Program-made: the position numbers and the translations under genes
The notes under the pieces: generated by a model
Told to the model about the DNA's origin: nothing
The model's database searches: none
What the model saw: only the letters and a program-made list of their open reading frames with translations
Shown here: positions 45,705 through 58,245 of the stretch, one piece after another
Position numbering within the stretch: the stretch's first letter is position 1
Layout: every line of letters starts with the position of its first letter
NCBI GenBank assembly: GCA_021292165.1
Contig: CM037877.1
Location: 211,152,715 to 211,216,714, forward strand
Length of the DNA: 64,000 nucleotides
From: Shinisaurus crocodilurus
Taxonomy: Eukaryota; Chordata; Lepidosauria; Squamata; Shinisauridae
Direction of reading: 5' to 3'

Positions 45705-46925
45705 CTTTGTGGCTTTCCTAGTATCTAGTGAGCCATGATATTCATGATCGGCAGACCACACATTGTACAAAACTGTTATACAGAATGTATCTTAAAGCTC
45801 TCAGCAGTTAGTAGAGTTACCCCCCAAAAAACCAAACTGCTAGAAAAAGCATCTTTTTCCAGGATGAAGGCTTTGGTATTCTGATATTTTCATGGACTAT
45901 CAGCATTTAGGACCTGGCCTTCAAGAAAGCAAGTGAACACTGTGCTGAAAGCACATACAAGATTATTCCCTTTTGTTCAAAGTTGACTTCTGCTCCATAT
46001 CCTGTACACTTAATCATTCATGCAGATCAGACTCAATAAGCACTGAAGAAATGGAAACCATTCTGGGTATAAAAAGCAATAGTGAAAGTGGATTCAGGGG
46101 ATTAATGATTAGTGATTTTTGCATTAATGAACTGCATTAAGTGGTTTTTAATATGAGCTCCTTGGCAACTGTAAAGCATGATTAATTCCAATGTTGTAAA
46201 ATGCCTAAAGACATTTAATTTCTGAGGCATTTAACAAATTTAATAAATGAATAAAAATAAATAATATAGACATAATATATGGTTAATATATATCCATGAG
46301 ATACCACTGTGTTTTAATGAAGCAAGATAGCAATTTGCAAGGATTGTTTTACAGAAATATCTAAATTTTGCATTGTCAAATTTTCTTATTTAATATTATC
46401 TAATGCTACTGTTAACTAGTGTTTGAAACCCAAATAAAATTGTATGTGTCCAAAAGATCTCTGGAAATATTAACCAAGCCTGAGTTACATTGGACTGATT
46501 TACATAGTTACTTGGCTGCTTACCTCTAAGGGTGGAGGAATAGACATGCACACCTATCTCTACCATATATATATAACTCAATGTAAGATTCATGCACTTT
46601 GTGCCAAGGTCTGTATGTGCTGAGGCCTGTTTTGTGCCATCTCACCACCCACTTCAACTCTGTTTTTCATGGAGAAGAACTGTATGAATCAGGCCTTCGT
46701 ATATCTGGGTCTCCACTAGACCACAGGAACAGGATCATCAACCAGTTATACATATGAACCAATTCATAGTGATTCTGGACCAATTCTGACCAATGACCAA
46801 TTCTGGACATATAATAACAAATCCTTAGCAATAGAGCCAAATATGTCCTATCCAAAGACCCAAATTCAGAAAAAGATTCAAGATATGATACAAAAAAATT
46901 GAAATGTTGACTCTGACTTGTAGTG

Positions 46926-47046
46926 ACTCTTCGGGTTTTCAGACAGTCAGGAGTCTTTACCAGCCCTACCTGGAGATGCCAGGGATTGAACCTTGGACCT
47001 TTTGCATGCAAAGCATATGCTCTACTACTGAATGACAGTCCCTCCC
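46926..47046 (-). mobile_element. tRNA-derived SINE (second family), partial
   Basis: The tRNA-like half remains in reverse complement: CATTCAGTAGTAGAGCATAT (A-box region), GCATGCAAAAGGTCCAAGG and TTCAATCCCTGGCATCTCC. The 3' half is missing. Confidence 0.6.
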
Positions 47047-47609
47047 CAATACCAAGGTGGGAAGGCCAAGATATTGCTACCTCTGAATGAAAGTTGTTGT
47101 CAGGGGATGATGGACTAGAACAGGGTTAGGACAGGGATTTCAGGAACTGCTGCTGGGATCTGGCCTGGTGAGGCATCAGGGGCTATATGTAATCTGGACA
47201 CAGAATTCTACTCCAGGCCAAGCAGGGAACAGATACTTCTAATATCAGCATCGTTCTCGGGCAGGTGGGCAGACATCTGGATTGGCCAAGGCATATAAAT
47301 ATCAGGAATCTGCTCCTTGCCTAGTTAACAGAACACCTTTTCTGCCCATGTTTCCTACTTGAGACTTCATAGATTCCAGAGTCCTCTTGCTCCAGCCTCT
47401 CTTTCTGAACTCCTTGCTCTATTGCCTCTTCCCAGCACCTGCATCTCCTGGGAGTGACTCTGTTTCAGTTTTACAGCATTCTCACAAAAGACTTGCTGAC
47501 AAGACTCAAGGAACCACTTGCCCACTTCACAGCCCCAGTCTGGCCTATGACAAATAATAAGATTGAAATATTAAGGGTGAACAAACTCCACTGCACAAAG
47601 CCATAGTAC

Positions 47610-47681
47610 CTCGTTAACTGTTTGCGATGAATGGATGCGGAAATTCACAGTTGCATTTGCTGATGGTGGAATAACATTAGA
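47610..47681 (-). CDS. PM20D1: PM20D1 exon g (NVIPP segment)
   Basis: This 72-nt exon codes exactly 24 codons, phase 0 at both ends, with acceptor CTCTGTAG and donor GAG|GTACTA. It reads SNVIPPSANATVNFRIHSSQ then TVNE. The conserved NVIPP..A.ATVNFRIH..QTV block places it directly after the AGVK exon. Confidence 0.93.
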
Positions 47682-48574
47682 CTACAGAGGAGAGAGAAGA
47701 GAGAGAAAAAGAGAGGTCTAAGCATGCAGAGCAGTATCTTCAAGCAATGACAAACCATAGGCCTAGGAAAGTGGTTTCCAAAAATGCTCCATTGTCCACT
47801 AGTAGTTTCTGAGGCCATTACATAGTCCTCAATTGCCCTGTGGCATCCTATTAATATTAAATCAGCCTTGCAAATGTTATTTATGGGAAGGATACCAACT
47901 CCCTTACTCTTCTTGCCTGAAGTGCCACTGTTACCCTCCCTCCCCATAGCCATTGTACTGAATGAAACTCAGCTTTTCCCTCTTTGGCTAGGGAGAAACC
48001 AATCCAGACACACATGCACTTGTTGTAGCTTTGGCCTATGTTGGGTGGCACTGAATGACTCATTTCTCCTAGGAAAGGGTGGTCAGACCTGAGCCTCACT
48101 CGCACTCTAACTCATCCATGCCTCTGAACCAAGTACATGTACAAATGGCTTCTTCCATCCTCATACAAGGAGGCTTGGGTCCATCTTCTAAAAGAGAAAG
48201 ATGCTAGCTGCTCATGTCCTGTATTAGGCAGCACTAGTGTATTTATACTTGTACAATTTACACAGGGGAAACTACATGTGACAGAAGCAGACCCATGTCC
48301 TTAAACATGGGCTTGCCCCCATTATGGATAAAATGGGGGATGGAAGATGTGATTTAAAGTGCAAAAGGGATGTTCAGCAAGGGTTGCTGAACCCTCTCCT
48401 GGCCTGCACTTGCCTCACCTGGAGTTCAGCCTCTTCCCCAGCCCCCAATAATTGTTTTCCCTTGTCCGGATTCTGATAAGTGAGCCTAGCTGGAATAGAG
48501 CAGCTGGACAGAGACGGGTTTTGGACAGAGCCACCTACTCATACACTCTTTTTGTGCTTTAAATTGCACATCCC

Positions 48575-51269
48575 TGTAATAAATAAATTAAAACAGGGTG
48601 AAACTCCAGGTCCAGACGGCTTAGGTGCCGAATATTACAAGGTCTTTATAAAAATGTTAATCCCTAAGTTGAAGCTTCTGTTTAATGATATATTACAGGG
48701 GGGAGAGATCCCCGCTTCTTGGAAGCAATCTTTGACTATTCTAATCCCGAAACCAAAGGAAGATTGAGCAGAACCAGGATCTTACCGACCAATTTCTTTA
48801 ATAAATCAAGATGCTAAATTAATGAGTGCAATATCAGCGAGAGGACTGAATAGGTTTGTTAGTAAATATGTAGGGTTAGATCAATGTGGTTTTATACAAG
48901 GTAGACAAATAGCAGACTTGGTTAGAAGAGTATTAAATATAATACATTTAATAAAGAAAAGCAATTTGAAAGCTCGGGTCTTAGCATTAGATATTTTTAA
49001 AGGCTTTGACTGTGTGGAATGGCCAGCCTTAAAAACAATAATAAAAGCTAGGGGTTTGGTGTGAGGTTTAGAGGAGTTATTAATCAATTATATGCTCAAC
49101 AGAACAAATTTCCCTAGGCTGAGGAACTAGACAGGGTTGTCCCCTTTCCCCTGTACTATTTGCAGGGCTTTTTTTCTGGTGGAACTCACCGGAACTGAGT
49201 TCCAGCACCTTTTCTTCTATTAATTGCATTACAATTTAATCGCCATCTACTCCCGAGGAAATGTAATCCAAGAGTTCCGGTACCTTTTTCTCCAGAAAAA
49301 AAGCACTGACTATTTGCATTAGTAATGGAGGTTCTAGCAAACACAATTAGAGAGGATAGAATTTTTCATGGGATAGGGATAAAGGATAAGATTAAAATAA
49401 ATCTTTTTGCAGATAATACTCTGTTAACAATTGAAAATCACATTGAAAATTTGGATAGGTTGGAGAATCATATGAATGAGTTTAGGGAAGTTACGGGGTT
49501 ACAAGTAAATTGGGATAAATCTGAGATCATGGTATTTAATTATAGTAAAATAGAGGAGATTGAAGGGATAAAAAAAGAGCAAATATTAAGATTAAAAATT
49601 CAATTAAATATTTAGGTATAGATATTTTAAGATTTAGATAAAGTAGGTGAACAGAATTATAGAAAGTTGAAGAATGAGGTTAAAAATAAAATAGAGGACT
49701 ATTAAAAAAATTGGACTTTCATGGTTTGGTCGAATAGCTTTGATTAAAATGAAGATTTTACCAAAGATATTTTTTTTATTTAGAATGATACCATTAAGGT
49801 TATCAGAGAAGGAAATTAAAGAATGGCAAGCAATAATTAACAACTATTGTAATGGGGGGGGGGGGATCGAGGATTACTAAGACTAAGTGGTATAAAGCGC
49901 AAAAGGTAGGTGGACTTGGCCTTCCTAATATTAAGTGGTACTATATAGTCAATCAGATATAATGAATATTATAGCTAAGAAAGATATTATGTGGCTGGAG
50001 TTAGAAGCTCAGGGAATTAGGAAAGGGGCTTGAGAATATTTTATTTGTAAAGAAAAGCAATAATTTGATAAGAAGATTAGAAAACCCCTTTTTAAAAACT
50101 ATGGTAGAGCTTTGGAATAGTAATAAGAAAATATTTATACCAGGGATATCCCCGTTAACCACAGTGGTGGTTATGGAGGACTTTCCAGAAAACATATGAC
50201 ATATGGAAGGTATATTTAGAGAAAAAAGGTTTTCAAATTATTGGATTGGGTGGAAAAAATGGAGACTAGACAACAAATAATTGAAATGGTCGGACCTGGA
50301 AGAATTTCATGGTTAAATTTAATGCAATTAGATCAGTGGATGAAGAAATGGAAGAGGATAAATGATTATGAAAGGGAACTTACTGGATTTGAAAAGATGG
50401 TTATGTTTAGAGAACTGGTAGACTGGGAATGTTTCATTAAGGGGTATAACAAAGGAGATATATAAAATGATTCAAAAAGTTGAAGAGCAAAAAGACAATC
50501 TTAAGATAGTTTGGGATATGGAATTTGAGGAGGAGATCTCAAATGAAGGGTGGAAAAATATCTGGGACAGACGCATTTTGAGAAATATGTCAATAAGGAT
50601 AAAGGAGATTTTTTATAAACTTATTTGGAGATGGTACCTGACTCCAGTGAGATTAAATAAAATAGACAATAATTGTGCTGGAGAGGGTGTGTCAGGAGCT
50701 AGGCACTTACACTCATATGTGGTGGAGTTCTAAAAACCGTATTGGATTTTTGGGAAAAATTTTTTGTAGAAATATCGGAAATTATTGGTATTATTTTAGA
50801 GGTCTGCCCAAAATTAGCATTGTTATCAATAATGGAGAAACTTGCTTGTTCTCAAGATATAAAGGAATTAATTGTTAATTTGTTAACGGCGGGTAGATTA
50901 ATGACAGCAAGGAAATGGAAAGTCCAACATGATTTTTTAATTACTGATTGGTACAAGGAGGTGTGGGATATAACCTTAAATGATAAATTAACTTGTAGTA
51001 TTACATGTAAAAAGGGGCAATTAAAGAAAAATAGGTTTAAGGATATTTGGGGACTATTTTTAGATTATGTATTAGCAGAGGGAAAAGGGAGCAAGCCATG
51101 TCAAGATATAATGTTCTTTTGGAATATTGAGTAATAATGGATCATAGAGATAGAAATTAACTTTTGGTCCCAAGATGACGGGTGCACTGTATTATTTCTT
51201 TATGTAAGTCTTTTATTTGTTTTATATACCTTGTTTAAAAAAAATTAAATAAAAATTAAATAAATAAAT
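48575..51269 (+). pseudogene. L1 LINE, ORF2 pseudogene and 3' UTR, with a hAT insertion
   Basis: RT motifs in order: ETPGPDGLGAEYYKVF, LTILIPKPKED, YRPISLINQDAKL, DQCGFIQGRQIADLV, ALDIFKGFDCVEWP and FADNTLL (FADD box changed), then QVNWDKSEIM and KYLGIDI-like sequence. The C-terminal part includes RWYLTPVRLNKI. Many stops and frameshifts. The A-rich 3' end is followed by aaattgcacacccc, matching aaattgcacatccc at 48561-48574, a 14-bp target duplication with one change. It is antisense to PM20D1 in an intron. Confidence 0.88.
49163..49308. mobile_element. hAT miniature element inserted in L1
   Basis: CAGGGCTTTTTTTCTGGTGG at left and CCAGAAAAAAAGCACTG at right, 146 bp long, with a perfect 8-bp duplication actatttg at 49155-49162 and 49309-49316. 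The inner GGAACT..GAGTTCC and GAGTTCCGGTACC form stems. Confidence 0.92.
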
Positions 51270-51289
51270 AAATTGCACACCCCTTTTCC

Positions 51290-51670
51290 TACATGAATGG
51301 GGCAGATCTGCATTTCAAGATATATTTTTGGAGAAATGAGAGTAGTGGATTATGGAACAAACTCCCCACTGAGACCCGCCTGGCGCCAACCTTACTATCT
51401 TTTTGGCGCCAGGTTAAGACTTCCCTCTATGCCAAGGCATTTAATAGTTAAGAGCTCGGAATAGCACGGGGGTGGGGGGATTGTCACCTGTAGGCTCAGT
51501 TTTATTAGTTTTTGGATTGTTATTTTAAACTGTGTTTTTAAATTTGGTTTTTAATCTTTTAAACTATTTTGTATGCTTTTATTGTTGTTTTTATGTATAC
51601 ACTATTGTGAACCGCCCAGAGAGCTTCGGCTGTGGGGCGGTATAGAAATGAATTAAATGAAATGAATGAA
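51290..51670 (+). mobile_element. LINE relic with CCGCCCAGAGAGCTTCGG tail
   Basis: SGLWNKLPTETRLAPTLLSF and RQVKTSLYAKAFNS then a stop; the tail ends TGAACCGCCCAGAGAGCTTC, GGGGCGGTATAGAAATG and AATGAAATG repeats. The protein motif is of the LWN.LP kind. Confidence 0.6.
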
Positions 51671-52221
51671 ATGAAATGTGTAGTTTGGGAGACTGCTTTA
51701 AATAATTATTTAAACAAATTATCAAGAAAAATGCCCCAAGAGTTCTTTCCCATTCTACCACTGGATGTCACTGTTTAACTATCACACCAAGTGAAAACCA
51801 TTTAGCCAATTAATATTATGAGGAAGAAATTTAGAATAGAACCGCCATACACTCTTTGGTGTTGCATTTTCAGAAACTGTTCATTTATCAGACTAACAAA
51901 CTCCTTTCGGTATTCAGGTAAGCTCAGGGCCTCTTCATAATTACATTTTTCTTAGGTGTACACCTAAGCTTTTGTTTTGTTTTGTTTTTTTAAGCAGTGC
52001 ACAGTGGTAAAACCAGCTCCCCCTGCTACCCAGCTCCCAGCAGCAATGCTGTACCTAAAAATGTTAAGTATGAATGTGACAAATAGCTGTTTGAAAACAC
52101 GTGTATCATACAGGAACATGGGTCAGAGAGCAGAGACTGGCTGCAGCTTGTACGTATACTCAGTGGCAAAGCAGTGGTTACGTATTGTGTGAAATGGCCC
52201 TCCCTTCAACTTGATGTAGAG

Positions 52222-52306
52222 CAGCCTTCTCAAACCTGGTGCCCTCCAGATGTGTTGGACTACAAGCACCCAACAGATCTGGAGCGCACCAGGTTGGGGA
52301 AGGCTG
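52222..52306. mobile_element. hAT-type miniature element, family A (short)
   Basis: CAGCCTTCTCAAACCTGGTG at left; ACCAGGTTGGGGAAGGCTG at right; 85 bp. The arms are nearly perfect for about 25 bp. Confidence 0.75.
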
Positions 52307-52597
52307 CTGTCGAGATTAAATATTATGATTATGAGGATCTATTTTAGTAAAACTGTCCCTTGCAAGGAATTATTGAAGCTAATTTTCAAGTAGAGCTTTC
52401 AGCCCCCACAGCGATATTGGCAACCACAGTCAATAACAAATCCCAGAGGGCAAGGATTGAATCTACATTATAACTTCAAGGCAGAAAGTTAATATTCAGT
52501 CTGAAAGAATTTATCACTCAGGCTATTCCTGCCAGGATTGTAGTTCTAAGAAATTTAGACTCTCATTATACTTTATGGAAAATCCATACAATATTAC

Positions 52598-52676
52598 CTT
52601 GACACCTGCATGAAACATGGTGATTGCAGTGGTGGTCCGAACTAGGGCATTAGTGGCTGGTGTCTGCTCAAGAAAT
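52598..52676 (-). CDS. PM20D1: PM20D1 exon f (TNALVRTTTA segment)
   Basis: This 79-nt exon has acceptor TTTACACAG and donor GTCAAG|GTAATA. After the completing A it reads FLEQTPATNALVRTTTAITM and FHAGVK. The TNA..RTTTA.T.F.AGVK string is a PM20D1 hallmark around the lid-domain return. It ends in phase 0. Confidence 0.93.
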
Positions 52677-52809
52677 CTGTGTAAAGATTCAGAAAGCACA
52701 AAATGCTTAAAGACCAAAAATAAACTAATATAGAATTTTACATTCCACAAGTGTAACAAAATTTTAGATTAATAAATGTGCATTTGTCTCTCATCTCTTT
52801 GTGCACAAG

Positions 52810-52960
52810 CTGACTTATTTATTTACAGCATTTTTACCCCGCTCTTTGGCCAAAAAAGGCTCCCAGAGTGGTTTACAAAGATTCATAATGAGACAGTTCC
52901 CACCCTCAGGCTTACAATCTAAAAGACATGACAGGAAAGGAAAAGAGATTTGGGGGGGGG
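52810..52960 (-). repeat. LINE/SINE tail-like repeat
   Basis: In reverse complement: GATTGTAAGCCTGAGGGTGG, GTAAACCACTCTGGGAGCC, and a GAGCGGGGTAAAAATGCTG tail followed by AAATAAATA. The type is a diverged 'gaaccgccc' tail. Similar short remnants may lie at 6.1, 58.86 and 60.2 kb. Confidence 0.45.
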
Positions 52961-53280
52961 GGGAAGCAAAACTCAGGCACCAGATCTTAGGTACAAGATC
53001 TTATGGATGTTTTTTCTTCTTCTTCTTGGCAAGGGCAAAACAATCTCCCTGCAGCTGTTCCTTCTTTGGCCAATGTACGGGCACTGGGTTGGTCTCCCCC
53101 TTGCCATGTTGATTCTTCGCTTGAGGGGAGTGTGGGGATATTGCATTTTCCACACACAATATATTCATTACTTTGTGATTGCTGCGTGAAGTATATCTAT
53201 GCAAGTATCAGGGGCACCTATTGAATATTGTTTGTGTTTGTGATATTTCTCCCTATCAATGTATGTATTATTTTACATAC

Positions 53281-53428
53281 TAACCTACCTCACAGGGTAG
53301 CCTAACCTACCTCACAGGGTTGTTGAGAGGATAAAATGGAGAGGAGGATTATGTAAGCCGCCTTGGGTTCCTTGCAGGAAAAAAGGCGGGGTATAAATAT
53401 AATAAATAAATAAATAAATAAATAAATA
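53281..53428 (+). mobile_element. Sauria-type SINE, 5' truncated with internal duplication
   Basis: TAACCTACCTCACAGGGT occurs twice in a row, then the normal body GAGGATAAAATGGAGAGG and GGCGGGGTATAAATATAATA with about seven AAAT units. The tRNA head is missing. Confidence 0.8.
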
Positions 53429-54900
53429 TTTTGTGAACCATTAAGATTTTTTAAAAATTTAGGATGCAGTCCTACTGATTGCGCCCTTGATACTTGTAAG
53501 CCCCTGAACCTGGAGGCCTATGAGCATCCTATACAGAGCAGGAGGAGTGGCAGAGGTAATCTCCACTCTGCATTTCAGGTAGACAGCTGCTTTCAGCCAT
53601 CTAGCTGAGGTGCTTTGGTGGGGGAGGGGAGGAGGCTGGAGAGCTGTCAGGATACCTCAGTATCCTGGCAGCCCCAGTCTCCTCCTCTCCCCCTGGAATG
53701 CCCCCTTTACCCCCTCTCTGAGGTCGAGGCAGAGAGGCACGGTTCTTTCCGCGCTGGCTGCAAGGGGTGGGGGATTGGAGCATGGATCCCTAGCCCCGAG
53801 GTTGGAGCTTTGTCTCTGATCTCGGATCTGGGAATCCAAATCATCCAATGACCCCCTAGATGCTGTCTAGGGACCATAGGATCATTCTCTTAGTTGCTGC
53901 ATACTTTACAGGTGTAAAACTCCAGGATAAGAATGCTCATTGAACTGAACTGAAAAACTAAAAATAGTGAACCGTGGTAAAAACAACTCTCCCACCATCA
54001 CCTGGCTCCCAACAGCAAAACCGCACCCTAACTGTAAGTAGTATACTGAAATAAATACACATTATTCCCCTGCATTCCTTCACCTTCCTGTTGTCTTTCA
54101 TGCAGCGAATTTTAGATTATAACAACTTGGGGCAGAGACCTGTTCTCTTCTACTTTGTAAAGTGCTATGCACCTTGATGGCAGTGTATACATAAATTATT
54201 TAATTTTGGGAAAAAATAGAAATTCTTCAGAGGATGAGCACTCCCCTTACTCTTGTACTTTTAGCCAGATTCTCCTGCCTGCATCGGTTAAGAGCAGATC
54301 GGAATGGGATATCATCCTACTGACACACACATACACAGTAACACAGGTTCCTTTTTAGTATTTCACAAAGGCTACATGAAGCTGGGTTGGAAAGCCTTTC
54401 AATGAGATATTGAGCTTTTCTACATGAGTCCTGTTAATTGCTGTATCAACTTTTGGTTTCGTCGCAGAATCGAGATCTGAGCTCTACACAAAGAGCGTTT
54501 CCACTTCTGCTTTTCCACTACATAACCTCTAGGTGGCACTGTACTATAGCGGAATATCGCAATTACGCAAGTAGGAAAACACCTTTTCTTTCGCTTTCAG
54601 AAATACTATCCCATTTCCCCCGCTTTAAAACCGCCCAGGAAAATGCTCTTAAAAAACAGAATCAAAACTGTAGGATCACAACATTGTCTAAAGAACTTAT
54701 AAACAACCATGAGTAAGGAATCATGAGTGCACAATAAAGACCTTGTGTAGAAAAGCTCATTATCCGGTAACTTGCTGAAAATGGATCAACGATTTCAAGA
54801 AGGAAGCAGAACACTACTAGGAAGGTTCAAGTCTCCTAATGAACACATGCATACAGATCTCAAGGTAAGAATGTGATGAAATATCATACTTCTTTCTTAC

Positions 54901-54962
54901 CTGCCAACAAGAGGTGCAAACAGCCATAGATTTGCCATGATGATATTGAGAGGGAAGTTGAA
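54901..54962 (-). CDS. PM20D1: PM20D1 exon e
   Basis: This 62-nt exon has acceptor TGCTATTCAG and donor GGCAG|GTAAGA. It reads FNFPLNIIMANLWLFAPLVG, corresponding to the FPLN..L.NLWLF.P.V.R block of PM20D1. It leaves AG, which the next exon completes to arginine. All borders are canonical. Confidence 0.92.
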
Positions 54963-55343
54963 CTGAATAGCAAGGGGAGGAAAAAAGCAAATAAACATCA
55001 GCAAATCTGGCTCCAGATAAGGGTTTCTTCTGATGCAACTGTGTGACATTAAAAAAAACACAACTGTTGAAGTGATCCTGCAAGTGCACCTGTTAGAAAT
55101 TGTTATATACATAAGAACGATCAAATCCATTTCCTCTGTATGTGGGAGCCATGACAATAGGAGAGTGGAGTGGTAGGGGTTAGGTGGGGGAGTGGGGAGA
55201 ACTGTGCACATAGGAAGCGGGAATTGGTGGAGCACTGAATCCTGCCAATAACTTTGTAGAGAGAAGATTACAAGCACAACACGCTAGGGATCTAGAATTT
55301 TGCTCATGACTTTCCTGTTTCAAGAAACCTTCCTTCAAGTAGC

Positions 55344-55745
55344 TGATAATGGCTTGCCTCAGCCATGACACCAAAGCATAGTTTGGCACTATGGGAATGC
55401 ATGCTGTGTTCACACAATGATCCCTGTCCCCACCATTTCAATTTGCTTCTGATATGAGCAAACATAATTTTGTGGTTATATCTAAACTACCTAACTATGG
55501 TTTGTGCTTACCCTCCAAACCTGGATTACAAACTACCCGTTAAAGCTGGTTTCAGTCTAATTTGAAGTACAAGCACAAACTATAATGGCCTGTTAGTTCA
55601 GATGTTATGGCAAACTATGGCTTGATCAAAGCAGGAAGTAACTAACTGAAGCAAAGCGTGTGATGGTGGGAGGGTGTGAACAAAGGACCTATTCCCATAT
55701 AATGCTAAATGATGCTTTGGTGTTACGTCTGAACAGAGCCATTAC
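55344..55745. mobile_element. Foldback element, about 400 bp
   Basis: Left arm ATGACACCAAAGCATAGTTT is inverted relative to ATGCTTTGGTGTTACGTC on the right; both arms continue with TATGGGAATGC/CCTATTCCCATA and GTGTTCACAC/GGTGTGAACA. The inside is AT-rich with further weak symmetry. No coding frame. Confidence 0.6.
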
Positions 55746-56793
55746 CTGTGTTTCAATGATGGATTATTGTTATTTTTATGCCTTTTATATTTTGTAATGA
55801 TTGGGAATTGTTTAGCACCAGAATTCCATGTACCAAAACTGGCAGGGACTAAAGCTCCACTATTGCTCTATGCAGGTGATGCCGTTCTTACATCACTGCC
55901 CAAAATAGGTCTTAAACATTTATTACATGTTTTCATGAGTTATTGTAGAGATAATCTGCTAACAATTAACTTTAGTAAAACTAAGATCATGGTCTTTTCT
56001 AGACATGGCTCGGTAAACAAGTGGATAATTGATGGGCAGTATGTAGAGAAAGTTAAGAAGTTTAGATATTATGTTCTCTTTCTCATTTTCTTGGGCCATT
56101 CATAGACAATCTGTAGTGCTTGCAGCACAGAATACCTACAAGGCAGTACTTCAGGGTTTTTATACTGAGGCACTATTTATTCTTGCTGCCTTGCAGGTAT
56201 TCAAGGTTAAAAACTTGCCCCAGTTGCTGTATGGTGTCCCCAATATGAATTCAGGGATTTAATCTAACTGTTGAGAATGTGCCTGTAAATTTTTTTTGCT
56301 GGCTTTCTGGAATGCCTAGGTGCATGTCAATTGCAGGTCTATGGCTAGAGGCTGGCCTTACATCTATAGAGCGCAGGCATGGGCCCTTGCTTTCTGATAC
56401 TGGCTAAAGGCTGTTTATGCTAATCCATCTCTAGGATATCTTTATTTTCTTCAAAGAGATGCTTTATTAGTTCATGGTTTAAGGGTTTTACTACTAAACT
56501 GTGTCTATTAGGTCCTTCTATGGACTTTCTTTGTACCTATGAATTTGGCTCTGTAAAATTGATTTTAGAAAAACAGATAAAGGACATTGGTTTTCAGTGT
56601 TCTTCATCAAATGTTTGTAGAACTTGTTCTCCAATATTCCTTGGTTTAACTTTTAAGTTTCCTAAGTGTACTAGATACCTTGATAATTTGACTGTCCCAA
56701 AGTATTGCCATGTTTTTTCTAGGGCCAGATTTAATTGCCTCCCCTCTGCAAGTCTGGAAGGGCGATACCAGGGTGTCCCATATGAAGATCGGT

Positions 56794-57483
56794 GTGGTGT
56801 AACCCCACAATTCAGTTCCCTGGTGTATGTCTGCATTAGTATGTTTAGTGCGTATAGAATGTTGAACTGAGTGGGTGTGGTTTGTGATGTCTTGGAAAGG
56901 GTGGGAGGAGGAGTATATAAGGTGTGTTTGAGTGATGTCAGAGTAGCTGAGTTAGTTGAGAGTGTGTTGGGAGTAGTTAGGTGGTTAGAGAGTTAGGGAG
57001 TTGTGGAGTTAGGTTAGTTGGAGTTATTCATGCCTTGTCTGTCAGGAGTTTTGAGAGAAATCAGTGCTTGTCTGAACAGTGAAAGTATTTAGGGTTATAG
57101 GGACTTAGGTTAATTACAAAGTGTTTGGGGTAGGCAGGTTTGGGGTAGGCAGGTTTGGGGTAAGTTATTTTCTGGAACTAAGATTTTGAGAATTAAAATA
57201 AACTTATTTTTATTTTGCTTGCTACCCAAATCCTACATGTCAGCTTGGCGTTATTAACCTGCATTACTGTTAAATCTACACACTCACACACACACACACA
57301 CACACCTTTGTACCCACAGTATCATAAATTTAAAATAGATCCTTAATAACCAGTATTAATCTTTTCCCTCATTGGTAGGGGATAGGTTTCATTTGACCCT
57401 CCCCTCAGGTTTTTAAGTGTTGGTGCTTAGCCTGAGAAGGGTTTATGCGTCGGGTCCTAGTGTGAAGGGACTGTGTCGTCGCA
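56794..57483 (+). mobile_element. Solo LTR with perfect 5-bp target duplication
   Basis: 690 bp, beginning TGTGGTGTAACCCC and ending TCGTCGCA, flanked by atcgg (56789-56793 and 57484-57488). Inside are a TATA-like GAGTATATAAGG near 56911-56922 and AAAATAAACTT near 57197-57207 as a polyadenylation signal. There is a 16-bp triple repeat of GGTTTGGGGTAGGCA type. There is no gag/pol, so it is a solo LTR of an endogenous retrovirus-like element. It interrupts the LINE and points against PM20D1. Confidence 0.88.
57285..57305 (+). repeat. (CA)n microsatellite inside the LTR
   Basis: About ten CA units in the U5-like part of the solo LTR. Confidence 0.88.
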
Positions 57484-58169
57484 ATCGGCTTTGTCCTTGC
57501 GACGATGAAATAGTTGAATTCTTGGACCATGTTTTTTAATGTAGTTCCACAGTGAAGAACATAATAGGTTACTTACATAGCCCTATTATGAGCAGATGCC
57601 CTGGAAGGTCACTGAAATGGTATTTGGAATATTTTCTTGCTGACATAAATCAGTCAACAACATAGTGGCTAAGTTCCTTTTTTCTGTAATAAGGTCTTGC
57701 AAGATGATTCTTTCACCTCCATTGTAATTTTTTATGTTTTTTAGATTGTATTTTTAATCATATGTATGTTTTAACTATTATGTTTTTATTGTCCTGTTTG
57801 TACTGTTTTTATGGGTCTGTGACTGCACAATGAATATTGATTGATTGCTATTTTGTAAGTTGATTGTTGGGGGTGGGTGGGGGAAAGCAGGGTATATTTT
57901 TTTGTAGCAATGACAGAATGACATAAATAAATATGGCAGAACCAAACCTTTACAGTAAAGGGAAACCTGTTATGAACAATAGCAGTTGGGAACACAATAC
58001 TTAAAGTTATTGCATTTTTTCTAGTGACAAGTTCAGCAGCTCCTAGAAAATTTCCCAAGAAAATGACATATTCAGAAATACTTATTACTCAATAATAATG
58101 TTAACACTGATAATTTCAAGGTCACTTCACTGAAAACACATGAAAGAACACACACTGTTGAATACCTAC

Positions 58170-58245
58170 CTCTGGTGCCAATTGCTCAAACATCATGATT
58201 TCAGGTCCATGACCAAACAGATTGGGCATGGGATGTTGCTCTAAC
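58170..58245 (-). CDS. PM20D1: PM20D1 exon d (lid domain)
   Basis: This 76-nt exon has the acceptor TTGTTATAG before 58245 and the donor GAG|GTAGGT. Its first G completes the lysine codon from the preceding exon. It then reads LEQHPMPNLFGHGPEIMMF and EQLAPE, matching the LE..PMPN.FG.G block of PM20D1. It ends in phase 0. The following intron, about 3.2 kb, holds two opposed LINE fragments and a solo LTR. Confidence 0.92.

Larger units (their letters stand above)
55790..57840 (+). pseudogene. LINE ORF pseudogene split by a solo LTR
   Basis: RT part: APLLLYAGDAVLTSLPKIGL (YADD changed to YAGD), RDNLLTINFSKTKIMVFSR, IIDGQYVEKVKKFRYY. Near the end LEGRYQGVPYED stops at 56793, and RLCPCDDEIVEFLDHVF resumes at about 57486. 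The 3' end near 57840 has ATTGATTGATTG. A related fragment lies in opposite orientation at 58.37 kb. Clade not firmly assigned. Confidence 0.75.
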
